Assembly: GCA_030592355.1 (NCBI GenBank)
Contig: JAUVJE010000043.1
Span: 1 to 13,795 of the forward strand
Length of the DNA: 13,795 nt
Source: Clostridia bacterium
Lineage (GTDB): Bacteria; Bacillota; Clostridia; DUPQ01
Direction of reading: 5' to 3'
The translations under genes were made by a program, and so were the position numbers. This document shows positions 7,161 to 13,795 of the stretch, piece after piece (within the stretch, counting starts at the first letter, position 1; every line of letters starts with the position of its first letter). A model generated the notes under the pieces. The model did no database searches, was not told the DNA's origin, and saw only the letters and a list, made by a program, of their open reading frames with translations.

Positions 7161-7790
7161 CTATTCTTTGCTTCCATATTTATTATCGTCTGCAATGAAC
7201 ATATCCATGAATACCTTCAGACTGACCGGTTCGTAAATTACGTTGTTCTCACCCTCAATGCTTAGTTGACCGCCTTTAAAAACAGGAACCCCATTGACCA
7301 AGCGCATATTTACCGTGGCTTTAACGGGTTTTTTGCTCCGGCGGCAGATGGCTCTGGTGGTAACTTCTTCAATATCCTGAGCAAGGGCAAATAAATGCGA
7401 GCTCCCCTCAAAAGGCTCTCCGCGAAAATCACATTTAAGCCCAAAGCAAATAACGGGTATGTTCATTTGCGTAACAATCCTTGCACAATCAAATACATTT
7501 TCTTTACTAAGAAATTGAGCCTCATCAATAAGCACAACTTTAACATCGGGAAACTTGCGCACTTCGTTAAAGAGCCAATTTACATCATGTTTGATCAAAA
7601 AATCGCATTTACGCTTCAGCATATCTTTGCCTATTCTGGCAATTATGCAGTTGTCTGCCTTGGTGTCGTTTTCAGGTTTTAATGCAAGAATCTTTTCGCT
7701 ATTGTTTCTTTCGTAATCATGTGCAATTTGCAGTAACTGGGTAGATTTACCTGCATTCATAACTGCGTATCTGTAATATAGTTTCGACAT
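7161..7790 (-). CDS. tdk: Thymidine kinase, type II, with degenerate zinc site
   Basis: This 209-residue cytoplasmic enzyme phosphorylates thymidine to dTMP with ATP in the nucleotide salvage pathway. It has the P-loop VMNAGKST (10-17, Lys15), the Walker B/catalytic block VVLIDEAQF (85-93, Glu90 as general base), and the lasso-region sequence FGLKCDFRGEPFEGS (116-130), like Escherichia coli Tdk. The usual zinc ribbon has decayed: Cys149 remains, but the partner cysteine after it is Arg/Ser (ICRRSKK), and the C-terminal Cys-x2-His/Cys pair is replaced (VSLKV, 189-193). The fold may be held together without zinc, or activity may be reduced. ATG 7790 is chosen over an in-frame GTG at 7805 because GGGGGA lies just upstream of the ATG and nothing does before the GTG. 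It lies 57 nt after the esterase gene and 62 nt before the GH172 gene. Confidence 0.93.
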   Translation of the reverse strand: MSKLYYRYAVMNAGKSTQLLQIAHDYERNNSEKILALKPENDTKADNCIIARIGKDMLKRKCDFLIKHDVNWLFNEVRKFPDVKVVLIDEAQFLSKENVFDCARIVTQMNIPVICFGLKCDFRGEPFEGSSHLFALAQDIEEVTTRAICRRSKKPVKATVNMRLVNGVPVFKGGQLSIEGENNVIYEPVSLKVFMDMFIADDNKYGSKE

Positions 7791-7794
7791 GTTT

Positions 7795-7799
7795 CCCCC
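7795..7799 (-). promoter_or_regulatory. Ribosome binding site that sets the tdk start
   Basis: GGGGG(A) lies 4 nt before ATG 7790 on the leftward strand and falls inside the longer reading frame that would begin at GTG 7805. Its position argues for the ATG as the real start; spacing is a little short. A TATAAT hexamer on the same strand (7822-7827) could be a -10 for a tdk promoter, but no clear -35 accompanies it. Confidence 0.5.
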
Positions 7800-7847
7800 G
7801 GTCACATATTTTTCAATTATTATTATATCAACCTACAATTGATTTTT

Positions 7848-9716
7848 CTATTTTAATTTACCTTCTTTTTTCAACTCGGCGATTATTTCAGCAAGGTCAA
7901 ATTTTTTCGCCATGCCGAAAACTTCATATTCCGGAATAAAAGGAGCCTTACAACGCATGATTTTCTCGAATGAATTGATGCAGTCCACTACTCTTAAGCT
8001 GCTTATTTCTTTACTGAACAACGTTGCAATCAATACTTCGGGACAGGCCTTTCCATAAGCAGCAAATACCGTATCCTTCTCGGATAAAGTCAGGCTCAGC
8101 AGAATATCGTTCACCCGCATTTTCATCATTGAACTTCCCGCCATCATAGCATCATTACAAAGTTTATGCATAGTGCCGTGTTTATCATAATACGCCGTAT
8201 TGTTGATTAGTGCGGCCTTCACTGCTCCGTTTCCACGCACATCAACAATGAAAACATCTCCTTTATTAAGATAAGCTAGTATGTCTTTTTCGTGCTTTTC
8301 CATGTCCAGCGTGCCATTTTCGAAAAACATATATGCCACCCTGTCATTGGTATCACCATCAATATAAATGCCCGCGTTTGCAAGCCCATCTTCGGTTATC
8401 CAGAATACTTTTTCAGCAACGCGGCCGTGGTAATTAACGGGATTAATGCGTTTTTCCATAGGTCGCCGTCCATGCTTATCAATTTTTATAACGCTTTTAA
8501 CGCGGCTCCTGAGGTCTCCGCTTCGGTTTTTACTCTCTTCAAATTCTCTATAAATCAGTTTATCAAGAGCAACCGCGTCATCATATTCTTTCAGTACACT
8601 TCCGGATTTTGTGCAAAGCAAGTCGTCTTCTTTCATTAAGAATTCATATGGATTGTAGTCAGCGTGGTATTCCTTGTTTAGGAAATGCTTCATAAACCAC
8701 TCCACAAGACCTTGTCTGAGTTTATCCGAAAGTCCATGCATGTTTTTATCAATAACGATATCCACATTATCAGCTTTTCCGTACAGTGAGTATATTTTCT
8801 TTGCGCGTTTTAGAGAATATAGTGTTCCTTCAATTGGGAAAAAATCATATTGTTCGCTTAAAATCCTGAACGGTTTTGGCGCAAAACAACTTATGAATTC
8901 ACTGTAATCAAGTCCGTAATTCGCACAGTTGAATATGTTCTGCTCGCTGTCATGGGCATGCCCTTTTACTACATACTGTTTTCTCCCATTCACATAGCAT
9001 CCCGGCGCAGCAGCCGAAATTCTGGGATCAGCCATTGATATGTAGCAAGTCTGGGTTCCACCTCCGGAGTTTCCGCAGGCACCTATTTTATCGGCATCGA
9101 TAAAATCCAGAGAAGCGAAAAAATCCAGCGCTCTAATAAGGTTCCATATAAAATATCTGGCAATATTCATTCCGGCGAGGCTGCATGTGAGCCCCATATA
9201 TGAGTGTTCGTGAACACCCCAGTCAACATCGTAACGGTCAGGCATCTGAACGAGTTCACCCTGGCCGGGCGGGTCCACGGCTAATACAGCCATACCATTT
9301 AAAACCAACTCAATAGCCGCCAGCTGATACTTTGGCTCTGCTTTCGCCGGTTTGCTGTGTCCTGCGGCAAGTAATATTCCCGGGATTTTTCCTGCTGTGT
9401 TTTTGGGAACATATAAATTTGCAGTGACGTACACATGGGGCAGGCTTTGGAAAACAACTTTCTTTATAATGTACTTGCCTTTGTCGATTTCGCCTGTGTA
9501 TTCTGCTTTAAGATTACATTTATCAAAATCCAACCCGCCAATGGAGTTGATGAATCCTGCCCGGATTTCGGCGGCTTTCTCCTCCCACTCAATTGGCGTC
9601 TTTATGGCGTCTTTAATCTTTTCTTCTTTTTCCAACCCATCAATAACTTTTCCATATACAAATTCAGCCAGCTCATTCTCCGGATTTCTATAACTATCTA
9701 AAAACCTGTTAAACAT
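7848..9716 (-). CDS. Alpha/beta-hydrolase, acetyl xylan esterase-like (622 residues)
   Basis: The first ~350 residues form an alpha/beta-hydrolase domain. They carry the oxyanion region IPGILLAAGHSKP (111-123), a family block AVDPPGQGE (146-154), the nucleophile elbow G215-N-S217-G-G-G, a likely acid at Asp291 (SEQYDFFPIEG) and the histidine in NMHG (His327). This resembles the large acetyl-xylan-esterase/dienelactone-hydrolase-like proteins common in carbohydrate-degrading bacteria, which remove ester groups from polysaccharides. Residues from about 350 on form a second region I do not recognise (EDGLANAGIYIDGDTND near its middle), longer than a plain esterase needs and seen as a C-terminal extension in such proteins. 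No signal peptide is visible, so it probably works inside the cell on imported oligosaccharides. The start at 9716 has only a weak ribosome binding site (GGATGAAAAGAT). It heads the esterase-tdk-GH172-DUF819 run. Substrate unproven. Confidence 0.8.
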   Translation of the reverse strand: MFNRFLDSYRNPENELAEFVYGKVIDGLEKEEKIKDAIKTPIEWEEKAAEIRAGFINSIGGLDFDKCNLKAEYTGEIDKGKYIIKKVVFQSLPHVYVTANLYVPKNTAGKIPGILLAAGHSKPAKAEPKYQLAAIELVLNGMAVLAVDPPGQGELVQMPDRYDVDWGVHEHSYMGLTCSLAGMNIARYFIWNLIRALDFFASLDFIDADKIGACGNSGGGTQTCYISMADPRISAAAPGCYVNGRKQYVVKGHAHDSEQNIFNCANYGLDYSEFISCFAPKPFRILSEQYDFFPIEGTLYSLKRAKKIYSLYGKADNVDIVIDKNMHGLSDKLRQGLVEWFMKHFLNKEYHADYNPYEFLMKEDDLLCTKSGSVLKEYDDAVALDKLIYREFEESKNRSGDLRSRVKSVIKIDKHGRRPMEKRINPVNYHGRVAEKVFWITEDGLANAGIYIDGDTNDRVAYMFFENGTLDMEKHEKDILAYLNKGDVFIVDVRGNGAVKAALINNTAYYDKHGTMHKLCNDAMMAGSSMMKMRVNDILLSLTLSEKDTVFAAYGKACPEVLIATLFSKEISSLRVVDCINSFEKIMRCKAPFIPEYEVFGMAKKFDLAEIIAELKKEGKLK

Positions 9717-9739
9717 ATCTTTTCATCCATTTCCAGCAA

Positions 9740-9756
9740 ATTGCCAAAGAGGCAAT
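9740..9756. repeat. Small hairpin upstream of the esterase gene
   Basis: ATTGCC (9740-9745) and GGCAAT (9751-9756) pair around a 5-nt loop. On the plus strand it is followed after five bases by seven Ts (9762-9768), resembling a poor rightward terminator although no rightward gene precedes it. In the leftward esterase transcript it would be a small stem in the 5' leader, about 24 nt before the ATG. Confidence 0.45.
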
Positions 9757-9768
9757 CTGTCTTTTTTT

Positions 9769-9794
9769 AACATTTGTCCTCAAGGACAAATGTT
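9769..9794. repeat. 12-bp inverted repeat after the GT4 gene
   Basis: AACATTTGTCCT (9769-9780), a CA centre, and AGGACAAATGTT (9783-9794) form a perfect inverted repeat 6 nt past the stop codon of the leftward GT4 gene. As RNA it folds as an 11-bp stem with a 4-nt loop. T-rich and A-rich flanks (9762-9768 and 9796-9799) can lengthen the stem with one bulge. In the leftward direction the stem is followed by As rather than Us, so it is not a standard intrinsic terminator. It may end or stabilise the polysaccharide-operon transcript, or be a protein-binding site before the esterase gene. Confidence 0.65.
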
Positions 9795-9800
9795 GAAAAT

Positions 9801-10922
9801 TTATTGATTTATTAAATCCTTGTATATTTTTTCTATGGTTCGGGCCAGGTTTGCGGCGGTGTAGTTCTTATTGTAATCAGCGAGGGTATTTTTTGAAAAT
9901 TGTTTGTATTTATTACTATCTGCCAATATTGATGTAATAGCATCTGCCAATGCATCCGAGTTTTTTATCGGCACTAATAACCCGGTTTTACCATCCCTAA
10001 CCTGATATGGATTCCCGCCATAGTCTGTTGCAACCACAGGTTTTCCAAGACTCATTGCTTCAAGCATGGCTAGGCTTGAGGCTTCGGTACCGTAGGATGC
10101 ATTTACAAAAATATCAAGAATATTCACAACCGGCGCAACATCTTCAAGAAATCCGGTAAAAATCACTCTATCCGCAATATTCAGATTGTCGGCCATCTGT
10201 TTGAGTTCAGCTTCAATGCCTCCGCTGCCGGTAATTATAAACATCATATCCAGGCCTTGGTCGATGCACAGCTTCGCGCCTTGTATAAAATACTTATGCC
10301 CTTTAACCGGTTCCAGCCGCCCAATCATCCCTGCAACTTTTTGTCTGTTATTTATTTTATATTTTTCACGTATCAATGTCATTTCATCATCGTTCAAAAC
10401 AGTTAGTGGTTCAACACCATTCATCATCACGCTAATCATACTTTCCGGCACACCGGTATCCATAAGATTTTCTTTAGTTGCTTCAGAAATGGCTATAACC
10501 CTGTCCGAAAACAGCTTTGCCGTAATCCGTCCCAGCATCCGGCCAATTCCGCTTTTCATGAAAGCCGACGGAGGATATGCACAGTGACGTGTGTATACTA
10601 TCTTACATTTTCCGTAAAACCGGGATGCTATGCGGGAAGACAGACTTGCGTGTGCGTGTACAATGTCCGGCCTTAATTTTTTTAAAAGCTGTAATACGGG
10701 ACGAATAGAACTAATATCCATGGATTTCCCCATAAGTTTTTCAAATGAAATAATCCGTGCTTCATAGCCTTCCAACAAATCTGCCAGAGGACTCCCTGCA
10801 GGCAATACAACGGTTATCTCAAAGACTTCTCTGTTATAGTGGGCTAAGTAATTTTGAAGAACTTTTCCCGCTCCCCCGATATTGGTATCCGTTATAATGT
10901 TGACCACCCTTATTCTACTCAT
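9801..10922 (-). CDS. Glycosyltransferase family 4
   Basis: This 373-residue GT-B fold enzyme transfers a sugar from a nucleotide-sugar donor to a growing surface or lipid-linked glycan at the cytoplasmic face of the membrane. The N-terminal glycine loop NIGGAGKVL (14-22) and DIVHAHASLSS (86-96) fit the acceptor domain. The C-terminal donor domain has GMIGRLEPVKGHKYFI (198-213), the GFLEDV turn (257-262) and the E-x7-E motif Glu280 to Glu288 (EASSLAMLE). VATDYGGNPYQVRDGKTG (297-314) follows in the usual place. Length is normal for the family. The start ATG 10922 lies inside the end of the ligase gene (8-nt overlap), with AGGCGG 6 nt upstream. It is the last gene of the murJ-ligase-GT4 set. 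Donor and acceptor sugars cannot be deduced. Confidence 0.95.
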   Translation of the reverse strand: MSRIRVVNIITDTNIGGAGKVLQNYLAHYNREVFEITVVLPAGSPLADLLEGYEARIISFEKLMGKSMDISSIRPVLQLLKKLRPDIVHAHASLSSRIASRFYGKCKIVYTRHCAYPPSAFMKSGIGRMLGRITAKLFSDRVIAISEATKENLMDTGVPESMISVMMNGVEPLTVLNDDEMTLIREKYKINNRQKVAGMIGRLEPVKGHKYFIQGAKLCIDQGLDMMFIITGSGGIEAELKQMADNLNIADRVIFTGFLEDVAPVVNILDIFVNASYGTEASSLAMLEAMSLGKPVVATDYGGNPYQVRDGKTGLLVPIKNSDALADAITSILADSNKYKQFSKNTLADYNKNYTAANLARTIEKIYKDLINQ

Positions 10923-12795
10923 CGAAAACCGCCTTTTTATTAATCATCGCAAAGGAATAACTAAAAGCAATAAATATCCAAAAAACAAGTACTATGCGGT
11001 AATTATAAAATACATTGTCAAATATACCCTGCACAACAAATCCTGTAAAAGCCGCGGCCATGCCCGCTCCGATGAGCCGGTTGAATCCGCTTTTACTAAA
11101 AGCTGTTGAAATACTATTGCGAAGTCCCGTCAAGGCAACCCATACGAATCCTAGTAATCCCGTGATTCCCAGTTCACTCATAATATTCAGATATAAATTG
11201 TGAGGATGCGGTGCTATTATTCCGTTATATGCATATGCTGAATAAATCCCGCTGAACGCTTTTGTTCCGAGCCCGACCCCTGTAAGCCAGTAATCTTTTA
11301 ACATAGAGAAGGTTCCCAACCAAATATAGAGTCTGTATAAAGATGACGAATCTTCAAGATTCCCAATACTTAACAGCCGGGTCATAATTGATTCAGGAAG
11401 TACAAAGGGCATCAATACGGCTGCACCAAGAAATAACCATAGAAATCGTCTGTCGGCAATTGCAAAATATATAAAAACCCCGGCTGCCAGACCAATCCAA
11501 CAACCTCTGGACATAGTCAGCATCATGGCAGCTACCATTAAAAGTCCCGCGCCCATCCACAGAGCCTTGTACATAATCCTTTTAGTGCTGAAAAACAGCA
11601 CAAGGCTCAGCGGAATCATAAAAAGCAGATACTCGCCGTAAACATTTGGATTTTCAAATGTAGAATAAATCCTCACCATGCCTTCAAACATCTCGGAATC
11701 AATCCACCCCACCTCTATGTTGCCGGTCAGATATTGGTACAATCCTATGAACGCAGTTCCCAATGCCGAAATAGCCGCAAAGAATAATATCGCTTTAAGA
11801 GAAAGTATATTTTTTACAAGTATTATGAATAAAAACACAACGGATATAAATATCATATAAATAATGGCTATCATAATACTGTCAGCAATGGCAAAGGATA
11901 TTATGCCGCCCAGTATGGTAATAATCATATAAACAAGCGCCGCTTTTCCCTTAAGAAACGCCCCTTTGCATATCAGTTTTCCAACAGAACAGTTGGATAT
12001 AACCCCTATCCAGATGAGTATTATCAGTCCGGCTGCCAGCATTGTCGGTATAAAAGCTATGGAGAACGCCAGTCCCATAAGACCAACAACCGGCCATATT
12101 ATAACAACAGGAACTATAAATACAGCGGCAATACCACCGATAGCATACGACGTGGGAAGCAACACAGGAAGTATAGCTATTATCAATCCGAGAATCACGG
12201 CAATTACATGGTGAGAGTCTTCTTTTCTGCCATCTTTAAGGCCAAGTCGTTCTAAGCTTCTTGATTTGCCTAAAACAAATTTCACAATTGTACTGTTGCT
12301 GAGAATAGCATATATATCAGTGTCTGAAAAATACATAAACCCAGCTGTTACCAGCAGTGCTGTTGCTGCTATTATGCTTATAATTCCGATACTGCTTAGC
12401 ACCTCAGTCAGAATAATGTACGATATCGCCGCAACCGCTGCAATTATACTAAATGTCCTTAGTGGCTGGAACAGAATATTTGCATAAAAATCATAAAGAT
12501 TTCTGAGTATGCGGCTTGCTTTAATGACTATTCCAAGTCTTTTCCCAATGGCAGTCATGCCACTTTTTACTGCGTTTCCCATACCGGAAAAAAGTTTCGG
12601 GAGTCGACTGCCTTTATGCTCTGTATTATCATGGTCCGTTGGTTTTAGAAAAAAACCGAAAATAACGCTGTTTCGCACAACCCTTTTTAAAAAAGCTGAA
12701 ATCATAGAAAAAACCCTATATGAAAGACTGTCATATATAATTTTTAATGTGTGTTCCCATATATTAACGAAAGTATCTACTATAGCGCTGTTCAT
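10915..12795 (-). CDS. O-antigen ligase / Wzy-type polymerase family membrane protein
   Basis: This 626-residue polytopic membrane protein carries the Wzy_C (O-antigen ligase) signature. In Gram-positives such proteins polymerise or transfer lipid-linked glycans at the outer face of the membrane. Typical blocks are STFENPNVYGEYL (378-390), TMSRGCWIGLAAG (427-439), a periplasmic-type loop with SLYRLYIWLGT (485-495), GVGLG (506-510) and APHPHNLYLNIMSELGITG (528-546); the last contains the HxH/N residues typical of the family. About a dozen helices are expected. The first ~110 residues are longer and more polar than usual (KPTDHDNTEHKG near 51-62), an N-terminal extension of unknown role. ATG 12795 is chosen over 12828: GGGAGGGG precedes it and it overlaps the murJ stop as ATGA. 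Whether it polymerises or ligates cannot be told from sequence. Confidence 0.92.
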   Translation of the reverse strand: MNSAIVDTFVNIWEHTLKIIYDSLSYRVFSMISAFLKRVVRNSVIFGFFLKPTDHDNTEHKGSRLPKLFSGMGNAVKSGMTAIGKRLGIVIKASRILRNLYDFYANILFQPLRTFSIIAAVAAISYIILTEVLSSIGIISIIAATALLVTAGFMYFSDTDIYAILSNSTIVKFVLGKSRSLERLGLKDGRKEDSHHVIAVILGLIIAILPVLLPTSYAIGGIAAVFIVPVVIIWPVVGLMGLAFSIAFIPTMLAAGLIILIWIGVISNCSVGKLICKGAFLKGKAALVYMIITILGGIISFAIADSIMIAIIYMIFISVVFLFIILVKNILSLKAILFFAAISALGTAFIGLYQYLTGNIEVGWIDSEMFEGMVRIYSTFENPNVYGEYLLFMIPLSLVLFFSTKRIMYKALWMGAGLLMVAAMMLTMSRGCWIGLAAGVFIYFAIADRRFLWLFLGAAVLMPFVLPESIMTRLLSIGNLEDSSSLYRLYIWLGTFSMLKDYWLTGVGLGTKAFSGIYSAYAYNGIIAPHPHNLYLNIMSELGITGLLGFVWVALTGLRNSISTAFSKSGFNRLIGAGMAAAFTGFVVQGIFDNVFYNYRIVLVFWIFIAFSYSFAMINKKAVFDE

Positions 12796-13795
12796 GAGAC
12801 CCCTCCCGTAAGTTTTTCCTTTGCCCACCTATAATAATATCCGAATGTCGGTGATTTTAATAATGCCATGCCTGCGATGTAAATCACAATGCCTGCAACT
12901 ACCGCCATTAATGTAAATATAAGTTCATACCAGAATCCGGTTCCTTCATTGTTTAAGACAGTAATTTTAAATATAAATACTACCGCTCCCATAACCGATG
13001 AGGCTGCGATGCTTTTGAATAATTCGCCCGTGCTGCGGCCTTTTAATATTCCTCCCATCTTTTTGTTGAACAAAATTACCAGTATGACAGCGGCCAGCAG
13101 AATACCGGTTGAAAATGCCAGGCTCACATACAAAAGGTCAAGCCTGGTCCAGAATACAACCGCATATGACAATATAAAGGCAACCGTCAGTGTCAGTATA
13201 GACATATAAGTCGGAGCCGCCACTTTTTTACGGGCATAATATGCTTTTGAAGTAATTTCGTACAATGAATATCCGAATATGGCGGGACAGAATCCTGCGA
13301 ATGCCCGGGCTGTCAGCAGCGATGCCTCTGCTGTAAACGCACCTCTTTCATATACAATTGATATTAAGTGCGGACTCAGCAGAAAGGCTCCCGCCGATAG
13401 TGGTATTATGAAAAAGCACAGACTTTCGAAGGCCCTTCTGTATGTATTGTTGAATTCTTCCGGATTGCTGTCATCCGCCTGCCTTGACATAAGCGGAAAC
13501 AGATAATTCATCATGGCGAAAACGAATATACCGGCCAATATCAAATACAATCTATTTGCATATTTAATTGCCGCAACGGATTCGTCTCCCATAAAAGATG
13601 CGAATGCCCCCAGCATGAAAAGAGATACCGGCGCAACCCATGAGCCAATCAATATTGGCAATGCCATTTTGGATACTTCCCTTATACCCGGATCATTAAA
13701 CCTTACAGACGGGGTGTAAATAAAGTTTTTACGTTTTATAAAGGGGATTTGTATAACCACCTGCATCAGCCAGGCAATCAGAAAAGTTACTGCCA
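12792..13795 (-). CDS. murJ: MurJ/MviN-family lipid-linked glycan flippase (partial, 5' end missing)
   Basis: The open frame runs off the right edge without a start, so the C-terminal ~333 residues of a ~500-residue MOP-superfamily flippase are seen. Family blocks are LPILIGSWVAPVSLFMLGAFASFMG, the conserved AIKYANRLYLILAGIFVFAMMNYLFPLMSR, and RAFAGFCPAIFGYSLYEITSKAYYARK, with about eight membrane helices in all. Such proteins flip lipid II or other undecaprenyl-linked sugars across the membrane. The first ATG inside the window (13766) is internal, because codons AVTFLIAWL precede it in frame. Its stop overlaps the ligase start by 4 nt (ATGA). Because it is joined to a Wzy-type protein and a glycosyltransferase, it may export a surface-polysaccharide unit rather than lipid II. 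Confidence 0.88.
   Translation of the reverse strand, partial: AVTFLIAWLMQVVIQIPFIKRKNFIYTPSVRFNDPGIREVSKMALPILIGSWVAPVSLFMLGAFASFMGDESVAAIKYANRLYLILAGIFVFAMMNYLFPLMSRQADDSNPEEFNNTYRRAFESLCFFIIPLSAGAFLLSPHLISIVYERGAFTAEASLLTARAFAGFCPAIFGYSLYEITSKAYYARKKVAAPTYMSILTLTVAFILSYAVVFWTRLDLLYVSLAFSTGILLAAVILVILFNKKMGGILKGRSTGELFKSIAASSVMGAVVFIFKITVLNNEGTGFWYELIFTLMAVVAGIVIYIAGMALLKSPTFGYYYRWAKEKLTGGVS
12800..12807 (-). promoter_or_regulatory. Ribosome binding site that sets the ligase start, inside the murJ end
   Basis: GGGAGGGG on the leftward strand ends 4 nt before ATG 12795 and lies within the last codons of the flippase gene. The ATG overlaps the flippase TGA as ATGA. This arrangement is typical of translational coupling and outweighs the ATG 33 nt further upstream. 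Confidence 0.8.

Noticed and set aside
7805..7805. GTG start giving a five-residue longer thymidine kinase
   Set aside because: No ribosome binding site precedes it, whereas GGGGGA lies just before ATG 7790, and homologues start at the MSKLYY-like position.
9740..9768. Rightward intrinsic terminator made by the 6-bp hairpin and seven Ts
   Set aside because: No rightward gene leads into it, and the T-run is separated from the short stem by five bases.

Overview
The window looks like chromosomal DNA from an anaerobic, low-to-moderate GC Firmicute, most likely a clostridium. The indicators are a one-polypeptide pyruvate:ferredoxin oxidoreductase, purine-rich Shine-Dalgarno sites (AGGAG, AAGGGGA, GGGAGGGG), AT-rich intergenic DNA, and a cell-surface polysaccharide cluster without LPS-specific genes. 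The genus cannot be fixed from the sequence alone.

Left part (1-3900): the first codons of a leftward gene encoding a secretion signal sit at the edge. An AT-rich leader with a 19-nt interrupted palindrome follows, then nifJ (pyruvate:ferredoxin oxidoreductase), apparently monocistronic and closed by a hairpin terminator.

Middle-left (3907-4880): a small mobile unit lies in the convergent gap between nifJ and the next leftward operon. It holds one HUH/Y1 transposase of the REP-associated (RAYT, IS200-like) type. On each side is a 37-nt near-perfect hairpin, and the two copies are reverse complements of each other apart from one base. Both copies also share a T-rich tail in direct orientation. 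This is the most distinctive structure in the window.

Middle (4886-9716), all leftward, in transcription order: a 622-residue alpha/beta-hydrolase of the acetyl-xylan-esterase type, a type II thymidine kinase that has lost most of its zinc ligands, a DUF2961/GH172 glycoside hydrolase, and a DUF819 membrane protein. The last two are tightly coupled: the ribosome binding site of the DUF819 gene overlaps the GH172 stop codon. Spacing (57, 62 and 8 nt) allows one transcript. Esterase, glycosidase and membrane carrier could act together in carbohydrate use; that is inference.

Right part (9801-13795), leftward: a MurJ/MviN-family flippase (5' end outside the window), an O-antigen-ligase/Wzy-family membrane protein and a GT4 glycosyltransferase, with 4-nt and 8-nt overlaps. 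This is a compact unit for assembling and exporting a surface glycan. An 84-nt gap with two hairpins separates it from the esterase gene.

There are no rRNA or tRNA genes, CRISPR arrays or recognisable riboswitches. Most of the window is ordinary metabolism and surface biosynthesis; the unusual parts are the hairpin-flanked transposase, the zinc-ligand-poor thymidine kinase and the GH172-DUF819 pairing.
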